A program made the translations under genes and the position numbers. A DNA stretch of 64,000 bases, from contig NZ_FQWV01000006.1 in the NCBI RefSeq assembly GCF_900129775.1, forward strand, positions 1 through 64,000, in the 5' to 3' direction. The stretch is from Halobaculum gomorrense. Lineage in GTDB: Archaea; Halobacteriota; Halobacteria; Halobacteriales; Haloferacaceae. Shown piece after piece: positions 60,418 through 64,000 of this stretch (position 1 is its first letter; each line of letters starts with the position of its first letter). The notes under the pieces were generated by a model that was given only the letters and a program-made list of their open reading frames with translations, was not told where the DNA came from and searched no databases.

Positions 60418-60501
60418 GCGAGGGTAGCCAAGCCTGGAAACGGCGGCGGACTCAAGATCCGCTCCTGTAGAGGTCCAAGGGTTCAAATCCCTTCCCTCGC
60501 A
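60418..60501 (+). tRNA. tRNA-Leu (anticodon CAA)
   Basis: Eighty-four bases with the long variable arm of class II tRNAs. The acceptor is GCGAGGG paired with CCCTCGC, discriminator A; the anticodon stem GCGGA/TCCGC has loop CTCAAGA (anticodon CAA at 60453-60455); the T arm ends AAGGG-TTCAAAT-CCCTT. It reads UUG. Pieces of this gene recur in the next 230 bp. Confidence 0.95.
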
Positions 60502-60581
60502 TCGCAGCGAGGTCCCTCGGGGACCGAGCGAGATGCACACGAGGAAGGATTTGAAGCAGGGAGCAACTCGCTGCGACCGTG

Positions 60582-60606
60582 GTTCAAATCTCTTCCCTCG
60601 CATCGC
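60582..60606 (+). repeat. Partial copy of the tRNA-Leu 3' end
   Basis: Matches tRNA-Leu 60481-60505 with one change (GTTCAAATCTCTTCCCTCGC instead of ...CCCTTCCC). It includes five bases beyond the tRNA (TCGC after the discriminator A). Preceded by CGACCGTG as at the tRNA-Arg remnant. Confidence 0.8.
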
Positions 60607-60701
60607 TGGGGTTACGCCCCGTGATGCGGAAGACGCTCTCGGAGCGCTCTTCGCTCGCAACACTCATTCAGAACATCGAACAGCCGCAGGGTTCGCTGCG
60701 G

Positions 60702-60727
60702 GCTCAAGATCCACTCCTGTAGAGGTC
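60702..60727 (+). repeat. Partial copy of the tRNA-Leu anticodon and variable arm
   Basis: CTCAAGATCCACTCCTGTAG and following AGGTC match tRNA-Leu 60451-60475 with one change (A for G). So the order of pieces is 3' end first, then middle. The gap 60,502-60,844 contains no gene otherwise. Confidence 0.8.
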
Positions 60728-60825
60728 TCGTGAGGACAGCGACGAGATGGGGGATGACGATCGGACCGACCGACGAATCTCCCGTTGATTTTGGCCTTCC
60801 TAAACTTCGAAACCGACTTATTCGA

Positions 60826-60839
60826 TTAGGTTGGCCTAA
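60826..60839 (+). promoter_or_regulatory. DtxR/IdeR-like operator
   Basis: TTAGGTTGGCCTAA closely follows the DtxR-family consensus TTAGGTTAGCCTAA. It ends 5 nt before the ATG at 60,845. A related half, TTGGCCTTCCTAAA, is at 60,791-60,804. CTTATT at about 60,817 would be the TATA box, so a bound repressor would sit over the transcription start. Metal response is inferred. Confidence 0.5.
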
Positions 60840-60844
60840 ATTCT

Positions 60845-61114
60845 ATGTCGAGGGAAGCGAGCCGAGACGAACGCTCGGTATCGAGCGGCGAGAGTGGTCG
60901 CAACGATCCGGAAGATGGACCGATAGCGGAACATTCGACGATGCTTGCGCGGACGTGGGTGATCGCGGGCAGCTACGGCGACCCCGCCGATCACGGGGTT
61001 CCGAAGTTGCCGGAGTGGGAAGTCAGCCGAAACGGTGAGCGTCTGTCGTTCGTCGCCGAGGACGGAGACGAGCCGTTCATCAGCGCCGAGAACCCGGTTC
61101 GGGCGCGACGGTGA
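60845..61114 (+). CDS. Small haloarchaeal protein with possible metal-responsive promoter
   Basis: An 89-residue protein starting MSREASRDERSVSSGESG. The first 32 residues are Ser/Arg/Glu-rich. The conserved-looking core is MLARTWVIAGSYGDPADHGVP, then LPEWEVSRNGERLSFVAED and DEPFISAENPVRARR. An ATG at 60,941 would give just the core, but the operator and TATA box favour 60,845. No motif for a function. Overlapping plus-frame 60,730-61,038 is discarded as a shadow. Confidence 0.6.
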   Translation: MSREASRDERSVSSGESGRNDPEDGPIAEHSTMLARTWVIAGSYGDPADHGVPKLPEWEVSRNGERLSFVAEDGDEPFISAENPVRARR

Positions 61115-61225
61115 CGATGATCGAGCCTGGCTGCCGCACGGCTCGGGGTGGGCGGACGCGGTGGAGGAACGGATGGATCGAGTTTCGTCGGCCGATCGAC
61201 GGCCGTCGCGGCGAGGAGGGTGTCG

Positions 61226-61477
61226 TTACTCCCCGCCGTCGGTCGCGACGCCGAGCAGTTCGTCTGCGACGCGGCCGGCCTCCGCGGGGTCCGGGCGCGC
61301 GCCGTCGCGGACCTCGTCACCGAGCACGGTCGCGAGGTCGGCGACATCGTCGCCGGTGCCGGCGGCGTGGACGCGTTCGAACGCCGGGCGGTAGCCGGCC
61401 GCACAGCGTCGGCCGCCGTCGGTCGTCGTCGCGTCGATGACGTACTCGATCTGTCTGACCGCCTCGCCTGGGCGCAT
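61226..61477 (-). CDS. Small hypothetical protein
   Basis: An 83-residue acidic protein starting MRPGEAVRQIEYVIDATTTD; helical, no motif. On the minus strand its start is preceded by GGATTTAAGTCGG, a plausible TATA box about 27 nt upstream, which favours this frame over the longer overlapping plus-strand frames. Function unknown. Confidence 0.55.
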   Translation of the reverse strand: MRPGEAVRQIEYVIDATTTDGGRRCAAGYRPAFERVHAAGTGDDVADLATVLGDEVRDGARPDPAEAGRVADELLGVATDGGE

Positions 61478-61604
61478 GGATGAATGGTGTACACACTCCG
61501 ACTTAAATCCGGCCTGAGTCGAATTCGAGTAAACAGTCTTCGCGGGCGCTCCAGGCCGATATCGACGGATCGAGCGATCGAGCTACTCGAGTTCGAGTAG
61601 TCGA

Positions 61605-61919
61605 TTACGGCAGCCGACGCCGCATCGCGTCGAGGTACTCGATGGCGACCGGCGGGTCGTCGGCCGCGAGGTCGGCGACGCGATCACAGCCGTGGACGAT
61701 CCGTTCCGCCCAGGCGCCGTCGGGGAGCTTATTCCGGGCGACCGTCCGGGCCGTGTCGACGGCGGCGACGGCCTCGTCTGGACGCCCCTCGCGGACGGCG
61801 TCGCGGGCCGATTTGACCAGGTGCGTCAGCGCCGACTCGACGTCTGCGGGGTGGTCGTCGGGCGCCGCTGGCGCCGGAAGGCCGGTGGGGTCGGTGGCGT
61901 CGTCCTCGTCGTCGGGCAC
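61605..61919 (-). CDS. Small helical protein of unknown function
   Basis: A 104-residue protein from a GTG at 61919. About 28 acidic/Pro-rich residues precede a helical core VESALTHLVKSARDAVREGRPDEAVAAVDTA, WAERIVHGCDRVADL and ending AIEYLDAMRRRLP. It looks like a helical-repeat or four-helix protein. A TTTACT box about 30 nt before the start supports this start; the far longer in-frame extension shadows the inositol monophosphatase gene. Confidence 0.62.
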   Translation of the reverse strand: MPDDEDDATDPTGLPAPAAPDDHPADVESALTHLVKSARDAVREGRPDEAVAAVDTARTVARNKLPDGAWAERIVHGCDRVADLAADDPPVAIEYLDAMRRRLP

Positions 61920-62099
61920 GGACGGGGCGTTGTTGCCCCGGGGAGTAAACTCCCGCGGGAGCCGACGGGCACCCGCGGCACTCGCGGCACTCGTGGCGCG
62001 CGCGAGTGTCGGAGCCGGGCCGTCTGCGCGGACGACGGCGCCGGGCCAACGCCGCCAGGAACCGACGGCTATTCGGGGCTGGATGTCGAGCGGTGGCGC

Positions 62100-62918
62100 A
62101 TGACAGCGCAGGAACGCGACGGCGCCGACCGGGCGGCGGTCGCCGAGGCGGCCGCGCGGGCGGGCGCGGCCGTCGCGGGCGACTGGTTCCGCGACGGCAT
62201 CGACATCGAGCACAAGGACGGCAAGACGGACGTAGTGACGGAGGCCGACCGGGCGGGCCAGCGCGCCGTCATCGAACGGGTCCGCGAGGACTTCCCCGAC
62301 GACGCGATCGTCGGCGAGGAGGAGGACGAACTGAAGGCGGTGCCGGAGTCGGGCGCCGCGTGGGTGATCGATCCCATCGACGGGACGAACAACTACGTCC
62401 GCGACATCCGCGCGTTCGCGACGGCCGTGGCCGCCGTCGTCGACGGTGAGCCGGTGGCGGCCGCCACCGTCCTGCCCGCGATGGACGACGTGTACGCCGC
62501 TGACGGGGAGGCGACCTCCCGGAACGGAACGCGGGTGTCGGTCAGCGATCGGGCGGACCCCGAGACTGCGGCGGCGACGCCGACCGTCTGGTGGGACTTC
62601 GACGCCCGCGACGAGTACGCCCGCGCGTGCGCCGAGATCGTCGAGCGTTTCGGCGACATGCGCCGGTTCGGCTCGGCGCAGGTGACGCTCGCGATGGTCG
62701 CGGAGGGCGCGCTCGACGCGACGATCACGAACGTCGACTGCAACCCCTGGGACACCGTCGCCGGCGTCCACATGGTCCGCGTCGCCGGCGGCACGGTGAC
62801 CGACCTCGACGGCGACCATTGGAGCCACGATTCGAGCGGGCTGGTCGCCTCGAACGGCGGCGTTCACGGGGAGGCGCTCGCGGCCGCGCGGGCTGTTCGC
62901 TCGGTCGCCGAGGAGTAG
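62100..62918 (+). CDS. Inositol monophosphatase-family protein
   Basis: Mg-dependent sugar phosphatase of 272 residues from the ATG at 62100. The three metal-site motifs are present: Glu in IVGEEEDE (about 77-84), DPIDGTNNY (about 96-104) and WDTVAGVHMVRVAGG (about 220-234). Archaeal members act as inositol-1-phosphatase and often as fructose-1,6-bisphosphatase; which applies here is open. Followed after 68 nt by an Lrp-type regulator in the same direction. Confidence 0.92.
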   Translation: MTAQERDGADRAAVAEAAARAGAAVAGDWFRDGIDIEHKDGKTDVVTEADRAGQRAVIERVREDFPDDAIVGEEEDELKAVPESGAAWVIDPIDGTNNYVRDIRAFATAVAAVVDGEPVAAATVLPAMDDVYAADGEATSRNGTRVSVSDRADPETAAATPTVWWDFDARDEYARACAEIVERFGDMRRFGSAQVTLAMVAEGALDATITNVDCNPWDTVAGVHMVRVAGGTVTDLDGDHWSHDSSGLVASNGGVHGEALAAARAVRSVAEE

Positions 62919-62986
62919 GGAGTCGGTCCGACGGCGCGCGTCACGGGAACCCAAACCGCAAAGGTGCCGAGGCGGCAGAAGCCGCT

Positions 62987-63436
62987 ATGGAGCTCGACGA
63001 CACCGACCGCGAGATCCTCCGGATCTTACAGGAGGACGCGCGGACGCCGTTCAGCGAGGTCGCGCGCCGGATCGACATGTCGAGCGCGACGGTCCACGAC
63101 CGCGTCTCGCGCATGGAGGAGGCTGGCGTGCTGCGAGGCTACCGCGCGGAGGTCGACCCGAAGGCGCTCGGCTACGGCGTCTCGGCGTTCGTCGGCCTGC
63201 GGGTGCAGCAGGGCCACGAGGAAGAGGCGCTGGAGACGCTTCGCGCGGTCGAGGGCGTCCGCGAGGTCCACCTGACCACCGGCGAGTACGACGTGATGAT
63301 GCGCGTGTACGCCGAGTCGACCGACGACCTGCGCGATCTAATGTTCGGCCAGATCGCGACGATGGACGGCTTCGACAGGTCGCAGACGATGGTGATCCTC
63401 GGGACCGACTACGAAGAGGCCGGCGTGCCGATCTGA
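62987..63436 (+). CDS. Lrp/AsnC-family transcription regulator
   Basis: A 149-residue regulator starting MELDDTDREILRILQEDART. The N-terminal helix-turn-helix FSEVARRIDMSSATVHDRVSRMEEAGVLRGY (about 22-52) is followed by the RAM/AsnC ligand domain (about 65-145), including VSAFVGLRVQQGHEEEAL and GEYDVMMRV. Full length for an Lrp protein, which forms octamers and responds to amino acids. Targets unknown. Confidence 0.92.
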   Translation: MELDDTDREILRILQEDARTPFSEVARRIDMSSATVHDRVSRMEEAGVLRGYRAEVDPKALGYGVSAFVGLRVQQGHEEEALETLRAVEGVREVHLTTGEYDVMMRVYAESTDDLRDLMFGQIATMDGFDRSQTMVILGTDYEEAGVPI

Positions 63437-63510
63437 GCGGGTCCGGGTCGCCCGGCGCCGCCGCAGACCCACACCGACAGCACTACACGAGCCACCCGCG
63501 CCATCGATCC

Positions 63511-64000
63511 ATGATGAAGGCGATCAAGGACAGCGTCCACGACTACATCACCCTCGACCCCGTCGCCGGGGATCTCCTCGACACGCGGACCCTCCAGCGA
63601 CTTCGCCACATCAAGCAGCTCTCCACCGTTCGCCTCGTCTACCCCTCCGCCTCCCACACCCGCTTCGAGCACTCGCTGGGCGTCTACCACCTCGCCTCGC
63701 GAGCGCTGGAGTACCTCGGCGTCGACGGCGATCGCGCACGACACCTCACGGCGGCCGCGCTGCTCCACGACACCGGACACGGGCCGTACGGTCACCAGAC
63801 GGAGGAAGTGATCCGGCGGCGCACAGGCGTCGACCACGACGAACTCGGCGACTTCCTCGGCGACACCGATGCCGGCGCCGTGCTCCGCGATCACGGGCTC
63901 TCGGTCGACCGCGTCGCCGCGATCGTTCGGGGGGAAGGGGAGTTGGGCCAACTGGTCTCAGGGGAACTCGATGTGGACCGGATGGACTACCTCGTGCGCG
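63511..64000 (+). CDS. HD-domain protein (SAMHD1/dGTPase-like), cut by the window end
   Basis: The first 163 residues of a metal-dependent phosphohydrolase starting MMKAIKDSVHDYITLDP. LQRLRHIKQLSTVRLVYPSA followed by HTRFEHSLGVYHLA, then AALLHDTGHGPYGHQTE, is the HD pattern of SAMHD1/YpgQ/dGTPase-type enzymes (first His, then HD pair). VDRMDYLVR at the border is the downstream Asp motif. Such enzymes hydrolyse dNTPs. The C-terminus is beyond the window. A second Met at 63,514 is an equally good start. Confidence 0.85.
   Translation, partial: MMKAIKDSVHDYITLDPVAGDLLDTRTLQRLRHIKQLSTVRLVYPSASHTRFEHSLGVYHLASRALEYLGVDGDRARHLTAAALLHDTGHGPYGHQTEEVIRRRTGVDHDELGDFLGDTDAGAVLRDHGLSVDRVAAIVRGEGELGQLVSGELDVDRMDYLVR

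Noticed and set aside
60730-61038. Plus-strand frame of 102 codons after the tRNA-Leu fragments
   Set aside because: It runs across the DtxR-like operator and promoter of the better-supported gene at 60,845 and lacks a promoter of its own.
61148-61483. Plus-strand frame of 111 codons
   Set aside because: The opposite frame 61,226-61,477 has a TATA-like box at the proper distance and normal acidic composition; the plus frame looks like its shadow.

Overview
The window looks like chromosome of a halophilic archaeon (class Halobacteria, probably Haloferacales). Proteins are strongly acidic and Ala/Asp/Glu-rich, the backbone is very GC-rich with many GTG starts and ATGA/GTGA gene overlaps, leaderless genes have a T/A-rich box about 27 nt before the ATG, and the families are archaeal: ribosomal S15/S3Ae, KEOPS Pcc1, TrmB, archaellum/pilus-type ATPases, dodecin and CDP-alcohol phosphatidyltransferase. 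Species cannot be fixed from sequence reading alone.

Backbone, left part (1-35,800). An orphan PAS-histidine kinase and housekeeping genes precede a type IV pilus-type ATPase/membrane-platform pair (4.2-8.1 kb) and a Trm9-like methyltransferase. Then come a thioredoxin-reductase-like flavoprotein preceded by a four-copy tandem repeat, tRNA-Gly, an MFS transporter, an HD phosphohydrolase, tatA and tRNA-Arg. A second, larger pilus machine follows (14.5-23 kb): a PilB-like ATPase, a PilC-like platform protein and five overlapping pilin/pseudopilin-like genes. Opposite them lie a large pilin-like surface protein and a classic PilA-type pilin. After tRNA-Ala come the rps15-recJ-like-pcc1-rps3ae operon, a Tat lipoprotein cupredoxin, a phospholipid synthase, hisD, an IscA/HesB protein, an MscS channel and membrane proteins.

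Mobile element (35,809-51,993, about 16.2 kb). A lower-GC block is bounded by a 16-bp direct repeat, TGGTATTCAAGAAGAT. The repeat is the second to seventeenth nucleotide of the dodecin gene: the original ATG and its upstream region remain on the left, while the rest of dodecin sits on the right with a GTG supplied by the element. The element encodes an RHH regulator, a tyrosine integrase, a large palindromic origin-like region, a tiny RHH-like protein and an AAA+ Rep ATPase. It also holds a rearranged duplication of the rep 3' end plus a Tat-signal-like gene, a complete type I restriction-modification operon with a DUF45 metallopeptidase, a second, catalytic-domain-only tyrosine recombinase, a membrane HExxH protein and small zinc-finger proteins. 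No virion genes were recognised, so it reads as an integrated plasmid-like or satellite element carrying a defence cargo.

Backbone, right part (52-64 kb). Dodecin, an MscS channel, a PAC2 protein and TrmB are followed by two M42 aminopeptidase paralogues flanking an aspartoacylase-like deacylase. Then come a DUF309 protein, tRNA-Leu with degenerate partial copies downstream, a small gene with a DtxR-like operator over its predicted start, inositol monophosphatase, an Lrp/AsnC regulator and an HD-domain protein cut by the window end.
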